From the NCBI GenBank assembly GCA_024742875.1, contig JANSXP010000001.1, forward strand, positions 310,001-374,000: DNA of 64,000 nucleotides, in the 5' to 3' direction. The translations under genes were made by a program, and so were the position numbers. Within the stretch, counting starts at the first letter, position 1; every line of letters begins with the position of its first letter. This stretch comes from Planctomycetaceae bacterium (GTDB taxonomy: Bacteria; Planctomycetota; Planctomycetia; Planctomycetales; Planctomycetaceae). This document shows, piece after piece, positions 29,965-37,380 of the stretch. Below the pieces are notes generated by a model. It did not search any database and had not been told where the DNA came from. It saw only the letters and a program-made list of their open reading frames with translations.

Positions 29965-30630
29965 TCAGCGTTGTTTGCGATCCGCTTCCTCACCCAGCCG
30001 GGCTTCGCACACGCAGCGAATCAACTGCGTGGAGTTACGAATGCCCAGTTTCTGCATGATATTCGAGCGGTGCTTTTCGACCGTTTTTTCGCTGATTTCG
30101 GACCGCAGACCAATCGCCTTATTGGTCAGTCCCTCAAAGACCAGATCCAGAATTTCTGACTCGCGAGGGGACAGCACATTAAGACGGGCGCGGGATTCTT
30201 TCAGTCGCTTCAGTGTCTCCTGTGAAAAGGGCGCCACTGTGACTGGATCGAACGTCAGCATCCGACCAGTCGGCTGTCCGCTGGCATTCAGTACGGTCTC
30301 TGCTGAAACCTGCAAAAACATGCGATCATCAATCCGCACACTAATCTCGCGGCCGGACGCAGTCGTGGCCGAACTGCCCAGGTGACGAATCGAATCCGGA
30401 GGAACGCCGCGCTGCCCAAAGGCATCCAGAACTGCCTGGTCGGTCAGGGAATAATTCAGATCGTGCGCAGCAGTTCTCAGCAATCCGAAGTACTCGCGAA
30501 ATCCCGGCGAGCACGATGTAATCGCGTCGACATCCACCGGAATAAAGCACCAGATCACGCCCTGTGACGGCTCTGGAAAACGACGGTTTTGTGCGGCAGT
30601 GGTGGCCTCTAAAGGAAGACGTGGATCCAT
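29965..30630 (-). CDS. LuxR-family regulator with PAS-like sensor and no receiver
   Basis: This 221-residue DNA-binding regulator has a C-terminal LuxR/GerE helix-turn-helix (LSPRESEILDLVFEGLTNKA, SEKTVEKHRSNIMQKLGIRN). The N-terminal 130 residues are PAS-like (GVIWCFIPVDVDAITSCSPG, ADDRMFLQVSAETVLN-type strands) and there is no phospho-acceptor receiver domain, so it probably senses a small signal directly. A second regulator at 46260 has the same plan. The ATG at 30630 is chosen over a TTG at 30645; neither has a good ribosome site. An inverted repeat upstream (30774-30790) could be its operator. Confidence 0.8.
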   Translation of the reverse strand: MDPRLPLEATTAAQNRRFPEPSQGVIWCFIPVDVDAITSCSPGFREYFGLLRTAAHDLNYSLTDQAVLDAFGQRGVPPDSIRHLGSSATTASGREISVRIDDRMFLQVSAETVLNASGQPTGRMLTFDPVTVAPFSQETLKRLKESRARLNVLSPRESEILDLVFEGLTNKAIGLRSEISEKTVEKHRSNIMQKLGIRNSTQLIRCVCEARLGEEADRKQR

Positions 30631-30773
30631 TTTTTGCAAATTCAATGAGGTGTATCAGGGTGTTGAGTGCACCCCACAACCTATCGCAGCCCACCTGAGG
30701 ATCCGGACCCGCAAAACAGCAAAAAAGACATTTTTTGTGTCGTGACAGACTGTTCGGTCGTCGTTTTGTGGAG

Positions 30774-30790
30774 TTTGCAACAATTGCAAA
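30774..30790. promoter_or_regulatory. candidate operator TTTGCAA-CAA-TTGCAAA
   Basis: A perfect 7-bp inverted repeat with a 3-base spacer lies 144 bases upstream of the LuxR start. A related TTTGCAAA occurs at 30633-30640 just upstream of the start codon. Two copies flanking the leader suggest a protein binding site, possibly autoregulation. No protein is shown to bind it. Confidence 0.35.
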
Positions 30791-30933
30791 TCTGCAGGTT
30801 GGGTGTCTACCAGCCTGAATTCCCGTACCGGTTTCGACGCGCGTCTGATTTGGGGATGCGATGGCAAGCCGCCCATCCGTCCGTCGTCTGTTGACGGCAG
30901 CTGAGTCAGGGCGAGCCGTCTCTCGAGAGGCGA

Positions 30934-31860
30934 TCAGCCGTGCAGGGCGGCGAAGCGGTCGCGACAGCGGTCAATGTCCGCGCGGATCTGAGCGATGAGT
31001 GCTTCGGTGGTCTCGAACGAGCGGACGTCTCGCAAATGCGCATCGAGGTTTACGCTCAGCGGCTGATCATACAGATCCGCATCGAAGTCAATCAGATGGC
31101 ATTCTACCTTGTGATCGTCGTCGGCAAACGTGGGGTTGCCGCCGATATTGACGGCCACCGGGTAGTGACCACCACCCACATGGCAGTCACCGCTATAGAC
31201 TCCCGGTGGCGGCAACAGTTCCGGGATCCCGTGGAGATTTGCTGTGGGGATGCCGATTCCTGAACCTCGACCAGCGCCGCGTCCCACGTGGCCAGTGATG
31301 GTGTAGGAGTGCCCCAGGTAGTCGACAGCCTCCGACAGATTTCCAGCTGCGATTGCACCGCGTATCCGGGTGGAGGAAATCAGCAGATCGTCCGCTGTCA
31401 CAGGGGGAAACACGTGCAGGCCGATGTCGGCCTCAGCGCACATTTCCTGCAGCAGTGCACAGTCGCCAGCGCGGTCTTTGCCAAACCGAAAGTCGACTCC
31501 CTCGATGATGCCCTTCGCCTTCAGTTGATCGACAACCACGCGGCTGAAGAACTCGTCAGGCTGCATCCCCAGCAATCCGGTACCCACGGGAAGCACGACG
31601 ACTTCATCCGCCCCGTAGGACCTCAGCAACGCCGTCCGGGTGGCGATGGATGTCAGTCGAGGCAGACTGACATCCGGTCGCAGCACGGTGATCGGATGCG
31701 GGTCAAACGTCACAATCACCGTGGGGCAGTCCGCGGCCACAGCGCGTTGCTTCACTTCGGACAGCATGGCCTGGTGACCCCGATGGACGCCATCAAAGTT
31801 ACCAATCGAGAGGAAGCCGCCCGTTGCAGACGGGGGAACATGCAAGCCTGGCACTGCCAT
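30934..31860 (-). CDS. ribF: bifunctional riboflavin kinase / FAD synthetase
   Basis: It makes FMN and then FAD from riboflavin and ATP. The N-terminal adenylyltransferase domain has SIGNFDGVHRGHQAML, TFDPHPITVLRPD, VDFRFGKDRAGD and the ISSTRIRGAIAAGN motif; the C-terminal flavokinase domain has GRGAGRGSGIGIPTANL, GVYSGDCHVG and NIGGNPTF. The 308-residue length is normal. The upstream neighbour is the DUF2780 gene on the same strand, 63 bases away, so they may be co-transcribed. Confidence 0.96.
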   Translation of the reverse strand: MAVPGLHVPPSATGGFLSIGNFDGVHRGHQAMLSEVKQRAVAADCPTVIVTFDPHPITVLRPDVSLPRLTSIATRTALLRSYGADEVVVLPVGTGLLGMQPDEFFSRVVVDQLKAKGIIEGVDFRFGKDRAGDCALLQEMCAEADIGLHVFPPVTADDLLISSTRIRGAIAAGNLSEAVDYLGHSYTITGHVGRGAGRGSGIGIPTANLHGIPELLPPPGVYSGDCHVGGGHYPVAVNIGGNPTFADDDHKVECHLIDFDADLYDQPLSVNLDAHLRDVRSFETTEALIAQIRADIDRCRDRFAALHG

Positions 31861-31923
31861 GAGAACGCTGTGACCGCAAACGGCAAAAGGAAGCGGGCTG
31901 GCTGCAGCCCGAGCAAACAGCGA

Positions 31924-32337
31924 CTATTTATCGCCACCGAGCAGATCGGGCAGTTGGCCGGCGATCTTACCAAACAAATCGTCGCCCAGCTTGCCTTTGA
32001 GAAACTCCACCAGAGCTGACAGGAATCCCCCCGCCTTGTCCAGGCCGATGCCCGCATTGCCCAGGGCCTGTGCCACGCCGCCAATTCCGCTGTCGCCACC
32101 CATCAGTGACCCGGCCATAGACGTCAGCGATCCCATCAGGCCACCACCAGACCCAGCTTCGCTCTGCTCACCGGCAGTCAGCAGGCCTTCCGCGCCTGGC
32201 AGTTTCTCCATCATGGTGGAGAATGTGGAGTCGTCGAGCTGGTCTTTGATCAGGTTCAGAATGCCTCCGGTGGCTGAGCGACCCTCGCTCGCGCCGATAC
32301 CCAGTTGCTGCGTCACCATTGAAATGAATTCTTCCAT
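31924..32337 (-). CDS. DUF2780-like protein
   Basis: This is a 137-residue protein with the pattern of the DUF2780 family: MEEFISMVTQQLGIG, then a GLLT...GGGLMGSLTSMAGSLMGG glycine-rich middle and a GGFLSALVEFLKGKLGDDLF C-terminus. The family's role is unknown. AAGG lies eight bases before the ATG at 32337. The upstream in-frame extension to 32487 would run through the clpP terminator and is rejected. Co-directional with ribF. Confidence 0.75.
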   Translation of the reverse strand: MEEFISMVTQQLGIGASEGRSATGGILNLIKDQLDDSTFSTMMEKLPGAEGLLTAGEQSEAGSGGGLMGSLTSMAGSLMGGDSGIGGVAQALGNAGIGLDKAGGFLSALVEFLKGKLGDDLFGKIAGQLPDLLGGDK

Positions 32338-32430
32338 TGCACCTTGCCTTGAAAAGAGGGCCGCTTTGATGGCTGCACGCGGATAATAAGTCTGACTCTG
32401 GTCCGTGGCAAAGCGCGTGATCCGGAGCGC

Positions 32431-32466
32431 CAAAAAGAAAGCCCGATCCGGTGACCGGATCGGGCT
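32431..32466 (-). terminator. intrinsic terminator after the clpP pair
   Basis: A 13-bp perfect stem (AGCCCGATCCGGT / ACCGGATCGGGCT, one base in the centre) is followed on the minus strand by TTCTTTTTG. It lies 35 bases beyond the stop of the last clpP. Confidence 0.9.
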
Positions 32467-32500
32467 GTTGAGCTCGCACTGGTGCAATTGCGCACCTTGC

Positions 32501-33088
32501 CTATTCCAGTTTCTCCAGAACGGTGTCGATCAAACTGTACTCCAGGGCCTCTTCGGCCGTCATGAAGTTGTCGCGATCGGTGTCCTGTTCAATTTTTTCC
32601 AGTGTCTGACCGGTGTGTTTGAGCAGGATCTCGTTCATTCGCTGCTTGATACGCAGCACTTCTTTGTAGTGGATTTCCAGTTCGGTCGCGGTTCCCTCAT
32701 AACCGGCGAGCGGCTGATGAATCATGATGCGGGCGTTGGGCAGGGCGTGGCGTTTGCCTTCCGCACCGGCTGTCAGCAGCACGGCCCCCATCGAGGCTGC
32801 CTGACCAATGCAGTATGTGGCCACATCGCAGCTGATGTACTGCATGGTGTCGTAGATCGCCATGCCGGCTGTGATCGAGCCACCCGGGGAGTTGATGTAG
32901 AAGTGGATATCCGCTTTGGGGTCATCAAACTGCAGGAACAGCAGCTGGGCGACGATGCTGTTGGCGACGTCATCATTGACACCGCTGCCCATGATGATGA
33001 TGCGATCCTTCAGCAGCCGACTGTAGATATCCATCGAGCGTTCATCACGCCCGTTTTTTTCCACTACGTAAGGAACAAGAACTGTCAT
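32501..33088 (-). CDS. clpP: ATP-dependent Clp protease proteolytic subunit (canonical paralogue)
   Basis: This 195-residue serine peptidase forms the proteolytic chamber used by ClpX or ClpA/C. The catalytic Ser is in [11 protein letters not shown], His in [11 protein letters not shown], and Asp in QDTDRDNFM. The [20 protein letters not shown] segment fits the substrate-binding strand. It lies 82 bases downstream of the second clpP in the same transcription unit and ends at a terminator. No clpX follows, unlike the classical tig-clpP-clpX order. Confidence 0.95.
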   Translation of the reverse strand: MTVLVPYVVEKNGRDERSMDIYSRLLKDRIIIMGSGVNDDVANSIVAQLLFLQFDDPKADIHFYINSPGGSITAGMAIYDTMQYISCDVATYCIGQAASMGAVLLTAGAEGKRHALPNARIMIHQPLAGYEGTATELEIHYKEVLRIKQRMNEILLKHTGQTLEKIEQDTDRDNFMTAEEALEYSLIDTVLEKLE

Positions 33089-33170
33089 TGTGTCATCCGT
33101 TTGACAGAGGATTCAGAGTCAGGCCACGGCAGTCAGATCGCCGGTAAAGCCCCAGGGGACCGACGTCCGG

Positions 33171-33776
33171 CTACTTCTTGGCGGCTGGCTTTTCCAGCAG
33201 CTCATCGACCAGACCATACTCTTTGGATTCCAGAGCCGTCATGTAGTAATCGCGCTGAGTGTCTTCCGCAATCTGATCCACTGGCTTGCCTGTGTGGCCG
33301 GCCAGAAGTTCGTTGAGAAGTTCACGCGTCTCAATGATGTCCTTGGCCTGGATCTCAATGTCTGAGACCTGGCCGCCCACCTGTCCGTGTGGCTGGTGGA
33401 TCATCATTTTGGAGTGCTTCAGCGCGAAGCGTTTGCCGGCTGTGCCACCAGCGACCAGGATGGCCCCGCCGCTGGCCGCCAGGCCCACACAGTAGGTGGC
33501 CACATCGCATTCGATAAACTGCATAATGTCGTACACGGCCAGAGTGGCGGTTACTGAGCCACCGGGCGAGTTGACATACAGATGAATGTCCTGATGTCGG
33601 TTTTCAGACTGCAGGAACAGCATCTTCATCACGATGGCGTTGGCACTGCCGTCGTGGATGGGGCCGTCCAGAAAGATAATGCGGTTGTCCAGCAGCAGAT
33701 CGCCAACTGTCATCTGCCGCTGCGCGGCGTATTCGCGAGCCAGCGCTGGCGAGTACTCAGATCGCATATCCGTCAT
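33171..33776 (-). CDS. clpP: ATP-dependent Clp protease proteolytic subunit (divergent paralogue)
   Basis: This is a second ClpP of 201 residues with NSPGGSVTATLAVYD, GLAASGGAILVAGG (the Ser is kept but the usual Met is Gly), SKMMIHQPHGQVGG and EDTQRDYYMTAL. It has a longer N-terminus than its neighbour. Paralogous ClpP subunits commonly form mixed or alternative rings, as in cyanobacteria, mycobacteria and chlamydiae; the same is inferred here. It follows tig by 97 bases, so the order is tig-clpP-clpP. Confidence 0.93.
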   Translation of the reverse strand: MTDMRSEYSPALAREYAAQRQMTVGDLLLDNRIIFLDGPIHDGSANAIVMKMLFLQSENRHQDIHLYVNSPGGSVTATLAVYDIMQFIECDVATYCVGLAASGGAILVAGGTAGKRFALKHSKMMIHQPHGQVGGQVSDIEIQAKDIIETRELLNELLAGHTGKPVDQIAEDTQRDYYMTALESKEYGLVDELLEKPAAKK

Positions 33777-33873
33777 TCGCTTGATCCTGTTCGTCCGTGG
33801 TCTGGTCGGTCGTACCGTCGGTAATGGTTGTCGGTCGTTGGTTTGTCGGCTGTCTGACAGTGCCTGCCGTCGA

Positions 33874-35337
33874 TTACTCTTCGGTCGGTGTGTCGTCCAC
33901 CAGGCTGGAAGTCATATTGCCGCAGATTGCGAAGGCAGCTGCCGTTACCGTGTTCTCAGCGGCCGGTTCACGCTCTACGTCATTGAAGGACGCTTTCTCG
34001 AGGATAAAGTCAACCGCCTTACGCTCTCGCAACTGGGCTTCCATGTTTTCGATCATGCCCGACTTGACCATGCGGGCACGGATGCGTCGCAGCGGCTCGC
34101 CGCTCTGGAACGACATCAGCAGCAGTTCGCGATCGATGTCTTCCTGCTCGCACTCTATGTTTTCATTGGTCGCGATGCGGTCAAGGACAAAATGTTCCTT
34201 CAACGCCTGACGCGTGTTCTCAATGGCGTTCTGTCGGATCTCGTTCTCACGAGCGGCGATCTGCTCACGCGTGAAACCAGCCTGAGCCATCTCCAGAGTC
34301 TCACGACGCAGCGCGTTTTCGGTCTGCTGCTGCACGAGAGATTCGGGTAGATCCCAGTCCGCAGAGTCGGTGATCTTTTCCAGCACCTGTTCGCGGGTCT
34401 TCTGACGCTGCTGGAAATCGACCTGACGCTCCAGTGCGGAGCGGATCTGCTCATCCAGCTCTTCGGCCGTTTCTACGTTGACCTGATCCAGGAACTCTTT
34501 GTCCAGTTCCGGCGCCACGTGCTCGCGGACTTCTTTCACGGCGAATTCCACGCCCACGGATTCGCCACGCATCTCCACAATGGAAGACTGCACGGAAATC
34601 GTGACCTCCGCGGTGCGTGAATCACCAGCCGCGGCGCCATCCAGGAGCTTGTCGAAACCTTCCAGCATCGCGTCCTGAAAACGCAGCGTTGGACGCAGTC
34701 GCAGGGACAGGTTTTCGGATTCGCGGATCTCTTTGCCGTCGTGTGTGAACGTCACATCGCACAGGACCGAATCGCCGGCCGCTGCCGTACGATCCACTTT
34801 CTCCTGTTTCGAGTAGGACTCCAGAAACTCATCGCGAAATGCGGCGAATTCTTCGTCTGAGATGTCGCCGGTCGGACGATTGATCTCGAACTTGGTGTAG
34901 TCCGGCAGATCAAATTCGGGGCGGACTTCCACGTCGAATTCGTAGCAGAAGTCACCTGAATCCGGGATGTCCAGGCTGTCCACATCAATGTCGGGCTGGT
35001 TAATCGGATCGATTTCATCTTCGTCCGACATCTGCTCAAGGCTTTGCAGCAGCACCTTCTGCTTCACCTGATCGGCCAGCTCGTTTTTGAATCGCTTCTG
35101 CAGCAGGTCACGTGGCACGCGGCCAACGCGGAATCCGGGAACCTCGGCGCTGTCCGCAAATTCGTCGATCGACAGATCGCGGATCATGCTGATGTCTTCC
35201 TGAGGCACCGTGACAGAAACGTGCTTGCGGCACGGACCGATGGATTTCACTTCCACGGTGAGGTTCAGTCGCTGCTGTTCTTCTTCCAGCAGCCCGCCGA
35301 CTTCCTCTTCCACGGCGGTCGAATCGGTTTCGCTCAT
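33874..35337 (-). CDS. tig: trigger factor
   Basis: It is the ribosome-associated peptidyl-prolyl isomerase and holdase that meets nascent chains. The 487 residues are longer than the usual 430-440. The ribosome-binding signature near residue 70 reads GFRVGRVPRDLLQKRF, and the C-terminal chaperone arms are helical (QAGFTREQIAARENEIRQNA). The N-terminal 60 residues are acidic and the C-terminus ends in an unrelated tail (SLVDDTPTEE), which explains the extra length. A tRNA-Gly gene lies 73 bases upstream on the same strand. Confidence 0.92.
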   Translation of the reverse strand: MSETDSTAVEEEVGGLLEEEQQRLNLTVEVKSIGPCRKHVSVTVPQEDISMIRDLSIDEFADSAEVPGFRVGRVPRDLLQKRFKNELADQVKQKVLLQSLEQMSDEDEIDPINQPDIDVDSLDIPDSGDFCYEFDVEVRPEFDLPDYTKFEINRPTGDISDEEFAAFRDEFLESYSKQEKVDRTAAAGDSVLCDVTFTHDGKEIRESENLSLRLRPTLRFQDAMLEGFDKLLDGAAAGDSRTAEVTISVQSSIVEMRGESVGVEFAVKEVREHVAPELDKEFLDQVNVETAEELDEQIRSALERQVDFQQRQKTREQVLEKITDSADWDLPESLVQQQTENALRRETLEMAQAGFTREQIAARENEIRQNAIENTRQALKEHFVLDRIATNENIECEQEDIDRELLLMSFQSGEPLRRIRARMVKSGMIENMEAQLRERKAVDFILEKASFNDVEREPAAENTVTAAAFAICGNMTSSLVDDTPTEE

Positions 35338-35410
35338 TTTCTAGCCTTTGACACTCCGGTATGGCTCACGCCTGCAAACGTCTTGCGGCAAAATCAGGCC
35401 ATAAAAAAAG

Positions 35411-35482
<72 letters not shown>

Positions 35483-35760
35483 ATAGGTGGCGCCGCAAAC
35501 GCCGCGATCGAATTGTTACCGCCCATAAATCACTGCGGCGGTAAGACGGAGGATTATGGACGAATAGTTGGTGTCGTCAACCGAATCGACGACAAATCAC
35601 ATCGGAAAACTCACGTCGTATCTTTGGTGAAATCAGGCCAGAATCGGACAGCCAGCGGGGATTGTGATTCCCCGGGCGCCCGACGTGATGTGAGACGCCT
35701 ATCTGACGCCCGGGCCGTCAGACTGACAGGCCCACTGTTCATTTTACAGTGCTACGAATG

Positions 35761-35788
35761 ACCCGTGTGGCACCCGTGCCACACGGGT
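35761..35788. repeat. perfect 13-bp hairpin, ACCCGTGTGGCAC-CC-GTGCCACACGGGT
   Basis: This 28-base palindrome has a two-base loop, is GC-rich and has no T tract, so it is not an obvious terminator. It marks the start of a 330-base non-coding stretch that ends in a strong plus-strand terminator. It may be a genome-wide repeat or the 5' stem of a structured RNA. Confidence 0.6.
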
Positions 35789-36120
35789 GTTGCTCCTGTG
35801 CATCGGGGGTGTAAGTCCCTGCCAGCAATATGTTTACGGTGGGACTTGGAAATGGAACGGCCGTGTTGCGATCCCGAAGGGCGTCAGGTCGTTACAAGCT
35901 GTATGACCGGCTGGGCCCTGGTCTGGCGCCTAACAGGCTTCATGGTAATCACTTACGTCTTCTGGCTGACTGGAGGGACTTTCGGCACGGTACATGCAAT
36001 ATCGACTCTCATAACCCCCCCCCCGGGGACTGATTTCGGCAGCAAGGTACCTAACCCCCACCGCGCTGCCTGACCCCCATCAGTCTCCCAAGAAGCCGGA
36101 CGAAAGTCCGGCTTTTTTTT
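35789..36120 (+). ncRNA. candidate structured non-coding RNA ending in a terminator
   Basis: There is no plausible CDS on the plus strand from 35483 to 36178, yet a strong rho-independent terminator stands at 36093-36120 with no plus-strand gene upstream for many kilobases. The interval contains GTGTAAGTCCC, GTGGGACTTGG, GAGGGACTTTCGG and further short complementary blocks (AGTCCC / GGGACT), plus a C10-G4 tract. This looks like an RNA fold. The GTGTAAGTCCC phrase recalls the 5' part of group II-type introns, but I see no domain V or reverse transcriptase. The 5' end and identity are unknown. Confidence 0.4.
36093..36120 (+). terminator. intrinsic terminator with no CDS upstream
   Basis: AAGCCGGAC-GAAA-GTCCGGCTT gives a 9-bp stem with a stable GAAA tetraloop, followed by T7. 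It is the strongest evidence that something non-coding is transcribed rightward here. Confidence 0.9.
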
Positions 36121-36178
36121 GCGCGGTCCAAAGTGCTAACGTATCTGAAGACATCCGGTCGGGCGGCCGTTTTGGTTC

Positions 36179-37294
36179 TTGAGATTTTTCGCGAGACTTC
36201 CCATCCGCATTACGTTCGTTATTCCCACTTTGGATCAGTCCGGCGCCGAACGGCAGTTGTGGCTGCTCGCCTCACAGCTTCCCGATCATTTTGATCCGGA
36301 AGTGGTGGCCCTGTCGCGAGGTGGATATTTTGCCGACCGGTTGACGGAATGCGGCGTTCCGGTGACTGTCCTCGAAAAACGATTTCGCTTCGATCCATTG
36401 ACGTGGTACCGACTAAGAAGGCATTTGCACCGGCGCCAGCCGGACGTAATTCAGTCGTTTCTGTTTGCTGCCAATGCCTATGTGCGTTTGCCGGGCGTGG
36501 CGCCCCGCAGTGCTCGGGTGGTGATCAGTGAACGTTGTGTGGACAGCTGGAAGAGTGGCTGGCAGCTGGCTATGGATCGCCGGCTGCGGAGTAAGATGAA
36601 CCGAATGACGGCCAATTCGCAGGCCGTGGCCGATTTTTATCGACAGCAGGTTGGGCTCAGCGCGGCGGACATTGACGTCATCCCCAATGGCGTGCCAGCG
36701 CCGGCCAATGACCGAGTCGGCGATCAGGTAAACCTGCGGCAGGAACTGGGGCTGCCGCCCGACAGTCGACTGGTTGGATTTGTCGGCCGACTGGCCGTGC
36801 AGAAGCGCCTGAAGGATTTGATCTGGGCGTTTCATCTGCTGCAAAGTGCGCTCGAGAATGTTTACCTGGTTGTGATGGGAGAAGGAGACCAGCGACAGCC
36901 GCTGGCCGATTTGGCGCGCGACATGGGGTGCCGTGAACGGATCTTCTTCACTGGCCATTCGCCCCACGCCGGTCGGCTGATTCCGCAGCTGGATGTCTTT
37001 TGTCTTCCCAGTGAGTTTGAGGGTATGTCGAACAGCCTCATGGAAGCACTGTCGAGCGGTGTGCCGGTCGCCGTCAGTGACATCGCGGCGAATCGAGAGC
37101 TGGTGCAATCCGAAGAAACAGGTCTCGTGTTTCCGCTGGGAAATGGCCCGGAAATGGCACGGGCGCTGAAACGACTGCTCGAAGACGACGATCTGGTGCA
37201 GAAGTTGACGCAGAATGCGCAAACGCTGATTCGTGATCAGCACAGCGTGCGGCAAATGGTGAATCGTCATGTGGATCTGTATCAGCAGTTGTAG
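36179..37294 (+). CDS. glycosyltransferase family 4 (GT-B)
   Basis: This 371-residue retaining glycosyltransferase would add a sugar to a lipid-linked or surface glycan. The N-terminal domain begins IRITFVIPTLDQSGAERQLW with the family's GGAE-like loop, and the C-terminal domain has VGFVGRLAVQKRLKDLIWAF and the nucleotide-binding EFEGMSNSLMEALSSGVPV with the E-x7-E pair. The only usable start is a TTG at 36179. It leads a co-directional trio with an AsnB-like amidotransferase and an AMP-forming ligase. Confidence 0.85.
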   Translation: MRFFARLPIRITFVIPTLDQSGAERQLWLLASQLPDHFDPEVVALSRGGYFADRLTECGVPVTVLEKRFRFDPLTWYRLRRHLHRRQPDVIQSFLFAANAYVRLPGVAPRSARVVISERCVDSWKSGWQLAMDRRLRSKMNRMTANSQAVADFYRQQVGLSAADIDVIPNGVPAPANDRVGDQVNLRQELGLPPDSRLVGFVGRLAVQKRLKDLIWAFHLLQSALENVYLVVMGEGDQRQPLADLARDMGCRERIFFTGHSPHAGRLIPQLDVFCLPSEFEGMSNSLMEALSSGVPVAVSDIAANRELVQSEETGLVFPLGNGPEMARALKRLLEDDDLVQKLTQNAQTLIRDQHSVRQMVNRHVDLYQQL

Positions 37295-37380
37295 CCGAGC
37301 CGGCGACTGTCTGCCTTGGGACTGTCTTCGCGACAGTCTGAGCGGGCCGCCGGCCGCCATTTTGTTGATGGGAATTTGAT

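Noticed and set aside
35513-36073. Short plus frames in the 35.5-36.1 kb gap
   Set aside because: They cross the perfect hairpin and C10-G4 tract and have no ribosome sites or family features, so a non-coding RNA explanation is better.
35789-36120. Full group II intron or tmRNA, RNase P, SRP or 6S RNA
   Set aside because: None of the conserved blocks I know (domain V, tmRNA ends, RNase P GAGGAAAGTCC, SRP GGTCAGGTCCGGAAGG) is present, so no family name is given.
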